IMG/VR virus record: IMGVR_UViG_3300030116_000761
Coordinates: 1 to 32,812 of that record
Strand: one strand, 5' to 3'
Length of the DNA stretch: 32,812 bases
Source of the DNA: a virus
Position numbers and translations under genes: made by a program. Under the pieces are notes generated by a model. That model did not search any database and was not told the origin of the DNA. It saw only the letters and a list, made by a program, of their open reading frames with translations. Below, piece by piece: positions 23,320 to 28,693 of the stretch; the stretch's first letter is position 1, and each line of letters opens with the position of its first letter.

Positions 23320-23553
23320 ATGCACCAGAAAAGAAAGGATGAACACAGCGTAGATGTGTTTCAATTAAAGCATGAATTAGTAAGACAAACTAAACTGGCA
23401 AAGTTTTTTAGAATTGTGAATTGGACTTTAATCGGTCTAATGTTAGCAACCTTTGTTACAATCTTAATCGTGCTAGAAAATGAAAGAATTACTGTGGGAG
23501 AAAGAGCATTACAATTATTACAAGAGAAAGGAGTAGTAGAAAATGAGAGATAA
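23320..23553 (+). CDS. Small membrane protein, 77 aa
   Basis: 77 residues from the ATG at 23320, which follows AAGGAGGG directly; an ATG nine codons upstream lacks such a site. The N-terminal 30 residues are charged, then one hydrophobic helix (FRIVNWTLIGLMLATFVTIL) spans about residues 29-50. A soluble tail ends LLQEKGVVENER. It overlaps the annealing-protein start by 11 bases. A single-pass membrane protein in a recombination operon; function unknown. Confidence 0.65.
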   Translation: MHQKRKDEHSVDVFQLKHELVRQTKLAKFFRIVNWTLIGLMLATFVTILIVLENERITVGERALQLLQEKGVVENER

Positions 23554-24163
23554 AATAAAACAAGTCATGGCTTTATGCAGAGATGATGGGGTGTATCTTA
23601 ATAAAAATGGTCAGCATACTGTATCTGCATGGTCAAAGATAAAATATTTTAGACAAGTCTTTGGATCAGACTATGGAGTACAATTTAAGATCATGGAGCA
23701 TTCTGATCGTGCTTTGATTATGAAGTGTATTATCAGCACCAAAGATCCAGAGTTTATTGTAAGCGAAGGTTATTCTAAACAATACCGAGATAAAGCAGGT
23801 TACTTTGATATTGCTACGACCTTTGCTTTCACACGAGCTTTGACATACTTAGGGATATTGGATGATGATCTAACATCAAAAGAAGAATATGATGAATTAG
23901 GTTTAGATATTCGTGAGATGTCCAAAGACACATCACAGCTTAATGATGATGTGGATGTTGAAGAAGTCAAAGATAGTTTTAAAAAAGCTATCCATCTACC
24001 AAGATTAAAATATCTAAAAGATGTCGTACATAAAGATACGATTGACTATCTTCTTAAAAATGAACCACGACTTTATAAAGAGGTTACAGATGTTATAGAG
24101 ACTCGTGAGTTCCAATTAGAACAGGAAGATAATTTTACAAATACACCTGTTCACAACAACTAA
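23543..24163 (+). CDS. Putative single-strand annealing protein (ERF/Rad52-like)
   Basis: 206 residues. The N-terminal 115 residues carry a strand-rich core (HTVSAWSKIKYFRQVFGSDY, VQFKIMEHSDRALIMKCII) and a helix GYFDIATTFAFTRALTYLGI followed by DDDLTSKEEYDELG. The (A/S)xTxAxxRALxxLGI helix is the pattern of ERF/Rad52-type annealing proteins and related phage proteins. The C-terminal 80 residues are charged and variable. Between an exonuclease and an SSB-like gene it fits the Red-beta role of pairing strands. Family assignment is tentative; position strengthens it. Confidence 0.6.
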   Translation: MRDKIKQVMALCRDDGVYLNKNGQHTVSAWSKIKYFRQVFGSDYGVQFKIMEHSDRALIMKCIISTKDPEFIVSEGYSKQYRDKAGYFDIATTFAFTRALTYLGILDDDLTSKEEYDELGLDIREMSKDTSQLNDDVDVEEVKDSFKKAIHLPRLKYLKDVVHKDTIDYLLKNEPRLYKEVTDVIETREFQLEQEDNFTNTPVHNN

Positions 24164-24171
24164 GGAGAAAC

Positions 24172-24510
24172 ATGGCAGATAAAATATATATTAATCTTAT
24201 GCCTAATCCAAAAAAACAAGCGGGTGATAATCAACCAGCTTTTGTTGCACCAAAAAATCCTAAGTATCCAGATAAAAACTGGACAATAGGAACAAAAATT
24301 GGTGAGACATGGTATAACCAAGCCGCCTTTGAGTCTGCAGATATGGAGACAGGTGAGCCTAACGGGGGGATCACAGTGATACTTACGCCGAATGAAGGTA
24401 GTGGTAAAGCTGCGGGTAATACCAGACCTAATTACCAACAAAAATCTTTTGGAGGAAACAACTTTCAAAAGAGAGGAAATTTTGGTAATAAACCAAACTA
24501 TAGATACTAA
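24172..24510 (+). CDS. SSB-like single-stranded DNA-binding protein
   Basis: 112 residues. The first 85 are beta-rich with aromatic residues (WTIGTKIGETWYNQAAFES, GGITVILTP), as in a small OB-fold. The C-terminal tail is Gly/Asn/Arg/Phe/Tyr-rich (SFGGNNFQKRGNFGNK) and ends NYRY, unlike the acidic tip of bacterial SSB. The gene starts 8 bases after the annealing-protein stop, with AAGGAGAA before the ATG. SSB function is inferred from composition and operon position. Confidence 0.55.
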   Translation: MADKIYINLMPNPKKQAGDNQPAFVAPKNPKYPDKNWTIGTKIGETWYNQAAFESADMETGEPNGGITVILTPNEGSGKAAGNTRPNYQQKSFGGNNFQKRGNFGNKPNYRY

Positions 24511-24534
24511 CCTAGTAATATAAGTATCTATAAT

Positions 24535-24620
24535 GAAACAGGCGGGGGATTTTAGTCATGGCTCACAAAGCCGTTCCTTTCGGACTAAACCTTTCTAGTT
24601 GTTTTGCTCCTGCCTGTTTC
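24535..24620 (+). ncRNA. Structured RNA element candidate
   Basis: The outer stem pairs 24535-24548 with 24607-24620: 14 bp with two G-U pairs that would be mismatches on the other strand, so it is plus-strand RNA. Inside, TTTAGTC (24551-24557) pairs with GACTAAA (24583-24589), and GGCT/AGCC (24560-24563 with 24569-24572) caps a CACAA loop. GACTA could instead pair with TAGTT downstream, an alternative fold. A perfect TATAAT at 24529-24534 lies just before it. There is no T-run. It lies 11 bases before a gene lacking a Shine-Dalgarno sequence, so a cis-regulator or small RNA fits. I do not recognise a known class. Confidence 0.65.
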
Positions 24621-24631
24621 GCTAAAACAAT

Positions 24632-24907
24632 ATGAATACAATAGATTTAGAAAAAGAAATTAAGAAGAAACTCCGAGAGCAAAAAGATAAGGAGTATGGG
24701 GATTACAAAGAGAATATGGGATTGATTGCTTTTCTTTGGTCCGTTATATTAAAAGATAAATTAAAATCAGATGTCAAACCTTACGAAGCAGCAAACATGA
24801 TGGTGATGTTAAAGATGTTAAGAACGACCCGAAAGTATAAAGCAGACACCTACCTAGATGCAAGTATTTATTTAGACATGGCAAGAGATTTACATAAAGA
24901 GGACTAG
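24632..24907 (+). CDS. DUF6378-like helical protein
   Basis: 91 residues, all helical. EYGDYKENMGLIAFLWSVIL near residue 22, then PYEAANMMVMLKMLRTTRKY and a C-terminal DTYLDASIYLDMARD reproduce the YGD-ENxxxxAxLW ... MxxLKxxR ... DxxxDxxxYxxxA pattern of DUF6378 phage proteins. The all-helical acidic design recalls MazG-type nucleotide pyrophosphatases, though activity is unproven. No ribosome site is visible; the RNA element ends 11 bases before the ATG. Confidence 0.75.
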   Translation: MNTIDLEKEIKKKLREQKDKEYGDYKENMGLIAFLWSVILKDKLKSDVKPYEAANMMVMLKMLRTTRKYKADTYLDASIYLDMARDLHKED

Positions 24908-24912
24908 ACATC

Positions 24913-25131
24913 ATGTCAAAATCATATATAAAAAGAGATAGCGGAAGTTGTAATTTTGTTAGAGAACAAAAGTTCAGTTCCGTAGAGAATGCTGCTGATA
25001 ATAAAGATCCTTTATCGGTAGAAGTAAAAGTCGGTGAAGTAAAGATTGACTTTACAACAGTGAGGAGAGAAGATGATAAAAGTCATACAGAAGATCCAAA
25101 AGCTGGAGGATCAAGCGAGGAAAAAATATGA
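24913..25131 (+). CDS. Small hypothetical protein, 72 aa
   Basis: 72 residues starting MSKSYIKRDSGSCNFVREQK, with a strand (LSVEVKVGEVKIDFTTV) and an acidic disordered C-terminus (DPKAGGSSEEKI). A GAGG sits 8-9 bases before the ATG and the start follows the DUF6378-like stop by 5 bases. Two candidate small genes overlap its end. No recognisable domain; possibly a partner of its neighbours. Confidence 0.6.
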   Translation: MSKSYIKRDSGSCNFVREQKFSSVENAADNKDPLSVEVKVGEVKIDFTTVRREDDKSHTEDPKAGGSSEEKI

Positions 25132-25231
25132 AAGACATATTCTGCATTTGCAAAAAAGCAGAGAAGATAAAGCAGAATATAAATCGCTTGTATTCAAAGC
25201 TCAAAGACTTCGTGAACAAGTTACTGCATAA
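25073..25231 (+). CDS. Putative coiled-coil protein, 52 aa (overlapping frame)
   Basis: 52 residues, MIKVIQKIQKLEDQARKKY then HLQKSREDKAEYKSLVFKAQ, one long charged helix with heptad spacing. It has GAGGAG 6 bases before the ATG, the best ribosome site in this stretch. It lies within the end of the 72-aa gene and runs over the 36-aa candidate in another frame. Either or both may be translated. Confidence 0.5.
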   Translation: MIKVIQKIQKLEDQARKKYERHILHLQKSREDKAEYKSLVFKAQRLREQVTA

Positions 25232-25238
25232 ACAGTAA
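25128..25238 (+). CDS. Putative small basic protein, 36 aa (overlapping frame)
   Basis: 36 residues: MKDIFCICKKAEKIKQNINR then LYSKLKDFVNKLLHKQ, basic and amphipathic. The ATG overlaps the stop of the 72-aa gene as ATGA, and GAGG lies 7-8 bases upstream. It shares 104 bases with the 52-aa frame, so only one may be genuine. Confidence 0.4.
   Translation: MKDIFCICKKAEKIKQNINRLYSKLKDFVNKLLHKQ
25221..25238. repeat. Inverted repeat before the DnaA-like gene
   Basis: TTACTG and CAGTAA form a perfect 6-bp inverted repeat around CATAAA. It lies just upstream of an ACATATAAA sequence that could be a -10 and of the leader motif shared with 17706. It may be an operator for the DnaA-like gene; no T-run follows. 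Confidence 0.4.
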
Positions 25239-25283
25239 TTACATATAAAACAACTAAAAGCTGTGCAAACAGAGAAGGGTTCT

Positions 25284-25829
25284 ATGTCTCAAAATACAAA
25301 TCAAAATTTATTAGATGAATATAATTATAAGATAAACATATCTGCTTATGAAAACTTAACTGAACGAGAACGACATATTCATCAGTCTGCATTTATGACT
25401 GGATATAAACTAGGTCAAGAACACACCATCAAATCTAAAACCATTACAAAGTTTGTTTATGTCGCTAAAGGTAAAACACCTAATCAACATACTAGAACAA
25501 CTGTTTACAAAACTGCAAACCGACAAGCCGATTATATTTATAACAAAGTGTTACGTTATTATAACCGAACTCATGAAGAGATTGTTTCACCAAGAAGATT
25601 AAAAGAATATGCAGAAGTTAGATCTGTAATTATTAATTTAATTAGAGAACTCACACCTTTGTCTTTACCTGAGATTGGTAGAATCCTTGGAGGTAGAGAT
25701 CACACCACAATCTTACATCATTTGAGAATGAAGTTTGACCGCAGAAGATTTTGGAGTGTACACAATGTGACTTGGCAGCACTATGAAAAGCTATACAAAG
25801 ATTTAGAAGTAGAACTGAAAGCTCTTTAA
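25284..25829 (+). CDS. DnaA domain IV-like DNA-binding protein
   Basis: 181 residues from the ATG at 25284 (MSQNTNQNLL), which follows GAAGGG. An upstream GTG is less likely. Residues about 90-155 match the complete DnaA DNA-binding domain: VLRYYNRTHEEIVSPRRLKE, then LSLPEIGRILGG and the DnaA signature GGRDHTTILHHLRM. There is no AAA+ domain or Walker motif; the N-terminal 85 residues are unrelated and basic. It may compete with or guide host DnaA at DnaA boxes, as a replication or transcription regulator. It is last in the recombination operon and converges with the 77-aa gene, overlapping it by 3 bases at the stops. Confidence 0.85.
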   Translation: MSQNTNQNLLDEYNYKINISAYENLTERERHIHQSAFMTGYKLGQEHTIKSKTITKFVYVAKGKTPNQHTRTTVYKTANRQADYIYNKVLRYYNRTHEEIVSPRRLKEYAEVRSVIINLIRELTPLSLPEIGRILGGRDHTTILHHLRMKFDRRRFWSVHNVTWQHYEKLYKDLEVELKAL

Positions 25830-26059
25830 ACAATCTCACCTCTGGCATTTACACACCAGATAATTAATTCTAATATTCTAATTTTGTTAGTGCTAAATTG
25901 TATCTTAAATTCATCACCAAGTTTAGTTGCTGCATCATAACACGCTTTAGGTGAGTTATAAATTTTGGTATCATTCTCTTGAAAGTCTATGCAGGTAATA
26001 CCACGAGGTGCTTCAGGATCAGCAAAGCAAATCATTGCGAATAAAAAAAACGATTTCAT
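25826..26059 (-). CDS. Small exported protein, 77 aa
   Basis: 77 residues with a short signal-like N-terminus (MKSFFLFAMICFADPEAP), then a soluble part with CIDF, SPKACYDAATKLGDEFK and ELIIWCVNARG. Three Cys after the likely cleavage site could form a disulfide. The 69-aa protein at 27213 has a similar (S)xxxC...C layout, so they may be distant relatives. No lipobox, so it does not look like an outer-membrane spanin. Periplasmic location inferred. Confidence 0.6.
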   Translation of the reverse strand: MKSFFLFAMICFADPEAPRGITCIDFQENDTKIYNSPKACYDAATKLGDEFKIQFSTNKIRILELIIWCVNARGEIV

Positions 26060-26078
26060 TCACAAATCTATATACTAA

Positions 26079-26324
26079 TTATGTTCTTGCGTAATTAGGT
26101 TTTTTACCTCTGCGTGTTTTTCTCTCTGCTGTTTTTTTTCTTCGTACTGCAGCAGCTCTTTGACTTGGAGACATCGCTCTAGCTTTGGCTAAAGGAACAC
26201 ACTTAGGATAGTTTCTTCTTTTCTCACCACTACTACGACCACACTTGGGAAAGCCACCACCTTTTTTTGGGTTAGCAATATCTACCCAGTTGGCTCTGAC
26301 CCATGATCGTAAACCTTTTGACAT
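26079..26324 (-). CDS. Basic conserved phage protein (DUF5872-like)
   Basis: 81 residues, highly basic. SKGLRSWVRANWVDIANPKK, CGRSSGEKRRNYPKC and AKARAMSPSQRAAAVRRKK correspond to a conserved marine-phage protein with the WVRxNWVDI ... CGR ... YPKC ... A..M..SQR pattern. Two Cys may bind metal. The start overlaps the previous stop by one base (TAATG). It may be packed with DNA in the virion or act on nucleic acid; no evidence decides this. Confidence 0.75.
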   Translation of the reverse strand: MSKGLRSWVRANWVDIANPKKGGGFPKCGRSSGEKRRNYPKCVPLAKARAMSPSQRAAAVRRKKTAERKTRRGKKPNYART

Positions 26325-26458
26325 TATTTTTTCTTTTTACGTTTTGGTTTTATTCTACCACTACATACCCCAGCAGCGTACATATTTGCATACGCACTGG
26401 GATAGACTTTAAATTTTCTTTTAGCAGCAGCTTTACCTTTTGCACAAAGTTTAGCCAT
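26324..26458 (-). CDS. Small basic protein, 44 aa
   Basis: 44 residues: MAKLCAKGKAAAKRKFKVYP, then SAYANMYAAGVCSGRIKP and a basic lysine-rich end. The KAAAKRKFKVYPSAYAN(M/A)YA...VC pattern is familiar from short marine-phage proteins. Two Cys, 14 Lys/Arg. Both ends use one-base TAATG overlaps with neighbours, strong support for a real gene despite its size. Nucleic-acid binding inferred from charge. Confidence 0.7.
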   Translation of the reverse strand: MAKLCAKGKAAAKRKFKVYPSAYANMYAAGVCSGRIKPKRKKKK

Positions 26459-26583
26459 TATCTTTTTTTACCTTGTCTTAGTTTAACAAAGTCTGCTCTT
26501 GTTATTTTATTTCTAGGTTCTGCAACACGAGCTATCTTCATCTGCTTTGCAGTATATTTTTTTTTACCTTTTTTCTTTGGCAT
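26458..26583 (-). CDS. Small basic protein, 41 aa
   Basis: 41 residues: MPKKKGKKKYTAKQMKIARV then AEPRNKITRADFVKLRQGKK. Sixteen Lys/Arg, two acidic residues in the body; one helix likely in the second half. Its start lies 20 bases inside the end of the 108-aa gene, and its stop overlaps the next start by one base. It belongs to the run of tiny basic genes here. Likely nucleic-acid binding by composition. Confidence 0.65.
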   Translation of the reverse strand: MPKKKGKKKYTAKQMKIARVAEPRNKITRADFVKLRQGKKR

Positions 26584-26890
26584 GATTTCCTTTCAAGTAA
26601 TCTAAGTATTGATCTAACTTAGAAATTACTTTTTGCCTTTCTTCTTTTTCTTTTTCATTGAAGATCCTTTTCCCATAGATCCTTTTCCTTTTTTCTTCAT
26701 TCCGTAATGTCCTGGCATTTTCTTCCTCCTTCTTTTGTTTCATATAAAGTGACCAACAATCTGGTTTTCTACAAAACCGATGACCACTTGCATAAATAAT
26801 ATAATCGCTACCGCAATTTATATTCTCATGTTTTGTACCACAATAATCACAACTGTATACAAATATTCTTTGTTGTTTTTTGCGTGGCAC
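26564..26890 (-). CDS. Putative zinc-finger protein with charged helix
   Basis: 108 residues. Residues 14-45 hold CDYCGTKHENINCGSDY and HRFCRKPDCW: Cys 14, 17, 40 and 45 make a CxxC...CxxxxC metal site, with His 37 also near. The rest is a long Lys/Glu-rich helix (KQKKEEENARTLRNEEKRKR, KEKEERQKVISKLDQYLDYL). It is a small zinc-knuckle nucleic-acid-binding or adaptor protein by appearance. No specific family recognised. Confidence 0.65.
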   Translation of the reverse strand: MPRKKQQRIFVYSCDYCGTKHENINCGSDYIIYASGHRFCRKPDCWSLYMKQKKEEENARTLRNEEKRKRIYGKRIFNEKEKEERQKVISKLDQYLDYLKGNHAKEKR

Positions 26891-27139
26891 TTACCACTTT
26901 TTACAAGACCAATATCTCGCAGTCAATTTATTCGTTGCAGTTGCACAGCGATGTCTTGCTCTAAATGATTTCCGTCTTGCAGGTGATGATTTTTTGATGG
27001 TCATATTAGCATCTCCATAACGAATAAGTTTGACTCGGTTTCCTACCTTTGCCAGAACCGCAAACTTTTTAGTCTTGGTTCTTGCGTTCTTAGGTTTGTT
27101 GTAACCTGAAAACTTTTCACCTCGGTATGTGATTGCCAT
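26891..27139 (-). CDS. Basic conserved phage protein (DUF6321-like)
   Basis: 82 residues, strongly basic: YNKPKNARTKTKKFAVLAK, VKLIRYGDANMTIKKSSPAR, then RKSFRARHRC and the end KLTARYWSCKKW. The RYGDxxMxIKKSxPxRRKSFRARHxC...YWSCKxW pattern is a widespread short phage protein of unknown function. Two Cys and a His could bind metal. Its ATG follows the 24-aa candidate gene by 2 bases. I infer a nucleic-acid-linked or virion-packaged role. Confidence 0.75.
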   Translation of the reverse strand: MAITYRGEKFSGYNKPKNARTKTKKFAVLAKVGNRVKLIRYGDANMTIKKSSPARRKSFRARHRCATATNKLTARYWSCKKW

Positions 27140-27141
27140 GA

Positions 27142-27216
27142 TTACTTTTCTTTATTGCATCTGCAAAATTTAAAAAGTAAACAAAACTTTTTAAATATTT
27201 TAAATATACATTTCAT
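27142..27216 (-). CDS. Putative 24-aa basic peptide
   Basis: A 24-codon frame, MKCIFKIFKKFCLLFKFCRC and a charged end. Its ATG overlaps the upstream stop as ATGA and its stop lies 2 bases before the next start, filling the gap exactly. Hydrophobic and basic with four Cys; it could insert in membranes. Short length keeps confidence low. Confidence 0.4.
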   Translation of the reverse strand: MKCIFKIFKKFCLLFKFCRCNKEK

Positions 27217-27422
27217 TTTATTTTTTCTATCCTTAATATTTTATTGTCTTTTGACAATTCAGCTTTTACTCTTGAACACATATATACCACCCTTGATCCA
27301 CTATTTCTAGTGGCTATTCTTTTCTTTTTCAAACACTCAGATACAGTTGGCATATAGGTCATTTCTTTAAGTTGTTGAGGTTCACCTATAAACATGAGTA
27401 ATGCCATGATCTCTACCATCAA
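27213..27422 (-). CDS. Small exported-type protein, 69 aa
   Basis: 69 residues: a weak signal-like start (MMVEIMALLMFIGEP), then VSECLKKKRIATRNSG and VVYMCSRVKAEL with a basic tail. Two Cys about 21 residues apart could pair in the periplasm. The start overlaps the upstream coiled-coil gene by 4 bases (ATGA). It lies with the small lysis-region genes and has a loose relative at 25826. Function unknown. Confidence 0.55.
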   Translation of the reverse strand: MMVEIMALLMFIGEPQQLKEMTYMPTVSECLKKKRIATRNSGSRVVYMCSRVKAELSKDNKILRIEKIK

Positions 27423-27769
27423 TGACCCCCATTCTTTCTTATTAACTTTTCCACATCTTCTTGTAGTTTATTTATTTTTTTATCAGCTTCCATAAGCAAC
27501 ACTTTAGTGTGGATATTTTCATCTAACTGTTTTTGATGCTTTTCTATTATCTTTGCATTCATTTCTATTAACATTAACATCTCTAAATTTTTAGGTGTTT
27601 GTTCTGCTTTCTTTAACAAATCAGCTTCCATTAACTGTTTAGATGTTTCAAGATTATTTAATCTTTCTACAATACCAAAATAACCCCACACCCCTACAGC
27701 AATAACAATAATAATGCTGATAAGATTTCGCATTGGCATAGCAATAGATGTCTGGTCACTTATCTTCAT
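27419..27769 (-). CDS. Membrane-anchored coiled-coil protein (i-spanin-like)
   Basis: 116 residues: a short cytoplasmic start (MKISDQTSIAMPMRN), one hydrophobic helix (LISIIIVIAVGVWGYFGIV, about residues 16-34), then about 80 residues of coiled coil (LNNLETSKQLMEADLLKKA, VEKLIRKNGGH). This topology, one inner-membrane helix with a periplasmic coil, is that of an inner-membrane spanin, and endolysin and holin-like genes lie 0.5-1.4 kb upstream in the same operon. It could also be a holin-associated protein common in marine phages. No o-spanin with a lipobox was found. Confidence 0.6.
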   Translation of the reverse strand: MKISDQTSIAMPMRNLISIIIVIAVGVWGYFGIVERLNNLETSKQLMEADLLKKAEQTPKNLEMLMLIEMNAKIIEKHQKQLDENIHTKVLLMEADKKINKLQEDVEKLIRKNGGH

Positions 27770-27917
27770 TAAAGAACTCCTCTTTTCTTTTATCAGCTTC
27801 TATCTCTCTTATCCATCGTTTTGTTTCTGGATCTTCTGGGTCTTTGGCAACAAATGATTTTTGCATATAATCTAAAAAGATAATCAAAGTCGCTAAAAAT
27901 AACAACATATCAATCAT
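27756..27917 (-). CDS. Small membrane protein, 53 aa
   Basis: 53 residues. The N-terminus is a hydrophobic helix (MIDMLLFLATLIIFLDYM), followed by a soluble charged part (KDPEDPETKRWIREIEADKR). It has the look of a one-helix membrane protein in a lysis cassette. It overlaps the upstream gene by ATGA and the coiled-coil gene by 14 bases. A holin-regulator or antiholin role is possible but not shown. Confidence 0.6.
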   Translation of the reverse strand: MIDMLLFLATLIIFLDYMQKSFVAKDPEDPETKRWIREIEADKRKEEFFNEDK

Positions 27918-28108
27918 TTAAACTGGTCCTTATTTGGAAAGTTGTTTTTAACATGATCTAAAAATTCTTTATCGGTAATACATTTACAATAACGTCTGGG
28001 TCTTTGATATAAAATTCTCCATAATTTATTCTCCCATTTTGAGACTCTGGGAAGTAATATTCTGGCTATAGCTTTTTTAACTTTGTGCATACAAATAATA
28101 CAATTCAT
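27914..28108 (-). CDS. Small Cys-containing basic protein, 64 aa
   Basis: 64 residues, MNCIICMHKVKKAIARILL then RRYCKCITDKEFLDHVKNNF. CIIC at 3-6 and CKC near residue 41 could bind zinc. Basic, helical, with overlaps by ATGA at both ends, so it is tightly coupled in the operon. No family recognised. Confidence 0.55.
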   Translation of the reverse strand: MNCIICMHKVKKAIARILLPRVSKWENKLWRILYQRPRRYCKCITDKEFLDHVKNNFPNKDQFK

Positions 28109-28236
28109 ACTCTACCTTGCTTGTTGTATTTTTTATTCTGTAATTTAAAGGATTTGTTTGGCGATTTACTATGTCGTCCTGGTCTTTTTATTCTTTTTCT
28201 TTCTAACGGTGCGTACTCTTTTACTTTTCGTGCCAT
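28105..28236 (-). CDS. Small very basic protein, 43 aa
   Basis: 43 residues, MARKVKEYAPLERKRIKRPG then RHSKSPNKSFKLQNKKYNKQ, about 19 basic residues and no hydrophobic core. The KRPGRHSKSPNKS motif resembles short basic phage proteins seen elsewhere. It overlaps the 48-aa gene by 68 bases in another frame and the next gene by ATGA. Likely binds nucleic acid. Confidence 0.6.
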   Translation of the reverse strand: MARKVKEYAPLERKRIKRPGRHSKSPNKSFKLQNKKYNKQGRV

Positions 28237-28315
28237 AACCTAATCCTTGCTGTGATTTTAAAGTAATCTTTGTACCAAATGTTTTACTAAACATTTTTGC
28301 GATTTGATTACTCAT
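28169..28315 (-). CDS. Small basic protein, 48 aa
   Basis: 48 residues, MSNQIAKMFSKTFGTKITLK then LGYGTKSKRVRTVRKKKNKK. The start overlaps the holin-like stop by one base (TAATG). The second half shares DNA with the 43-aa gene in another frame; both readings give strongly basic proteins. It is supported by coupling but has no family assignment. Confidence 0.5.
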   Translation of the reverse strand: MSNQIAKMFSKTFGTKITLKSQQGLGYGTKSKRVRTVRKKKNKKTRTT

Positions 28316-28692
28316 TACTTACGCTTTATCAGATCAGTAGCTTTCAGTCCATAGACAGATGCAATCACACCCACAAAAATGGTTTGGTACCAAAAGGGAA
28401 GCTGTGAAAAATACTCAAAAAACAATTTCATTTTCTCCATGTGTGTTGGGTCATCTGACCACACCGCAAAGCCTAGCATTACGATTGGCACTGAAAGTAA
28501 AATCAAGATGAACTCGTCTTTCCAGTCTGATTGTCTTGCTTCTAAAAGTTTACCTTGATACTCCGCCTCACCATTCGCCATTTTCTCAGCGTGTCTCATC
28601 TGAGCATCTGCCATAAGCATCTTTGTCTTTTGTCTATTCTTATAGATATGACTACCTGCTTGAGCTGCTAATTTTATTGCACTTAACCACAT
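28315..28692 (-). CDS. Holin-like membrane protein
   Basis: 125 residues. The N-terminal 50 are soluble and charged with a helix (AQMRHAEKMANGEAEYQGKL). Two hydrophobic helices follow, EFILILLSVPIVMLGFAVW (about 56-74) and WYQTIFVGVIASVYGLKA (about 97-114), and a basic end (TDLIKRK). This arrangement matches phage holin-type proteins beside M15 endolysins. It is 1 base downstream of the endolysin gene. Holin function is inferred from topology and location. Confidence 0.7.
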   Translation of the reverse strand: MWLSAIKLAAQAGSHIYKNRQKTKMLMADAQMRHAEKMANGEAEYQGKLLEARQSDWKDEFILILLSVPIVMLGFAVWSDDPTHMEKMKLFFEYFSQLPFWYQTIFVGVIASVYGLKATDLIKRK

Positions 28693-28693
28693 A

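Noticed and set aside
24160-24468. Minus-strand frame antisense to the SSB-like gene
   Set aside because: Opposite to a plus-strand gene with a strong ribosome site and operon position.
24541-24614. Possible tRNA in the stem region after the SSB-like gene
   Set aside because: An acceptor-like stem exists, but there is no T-arm (GTTC loop), no proper anticodon arm and no CCA-type end.
26303-26605. Plus-strand Phe/Ser-rich frame
   Set aside because: Antisense to three coupled basic small genes; composition is explained by their lysine codons.
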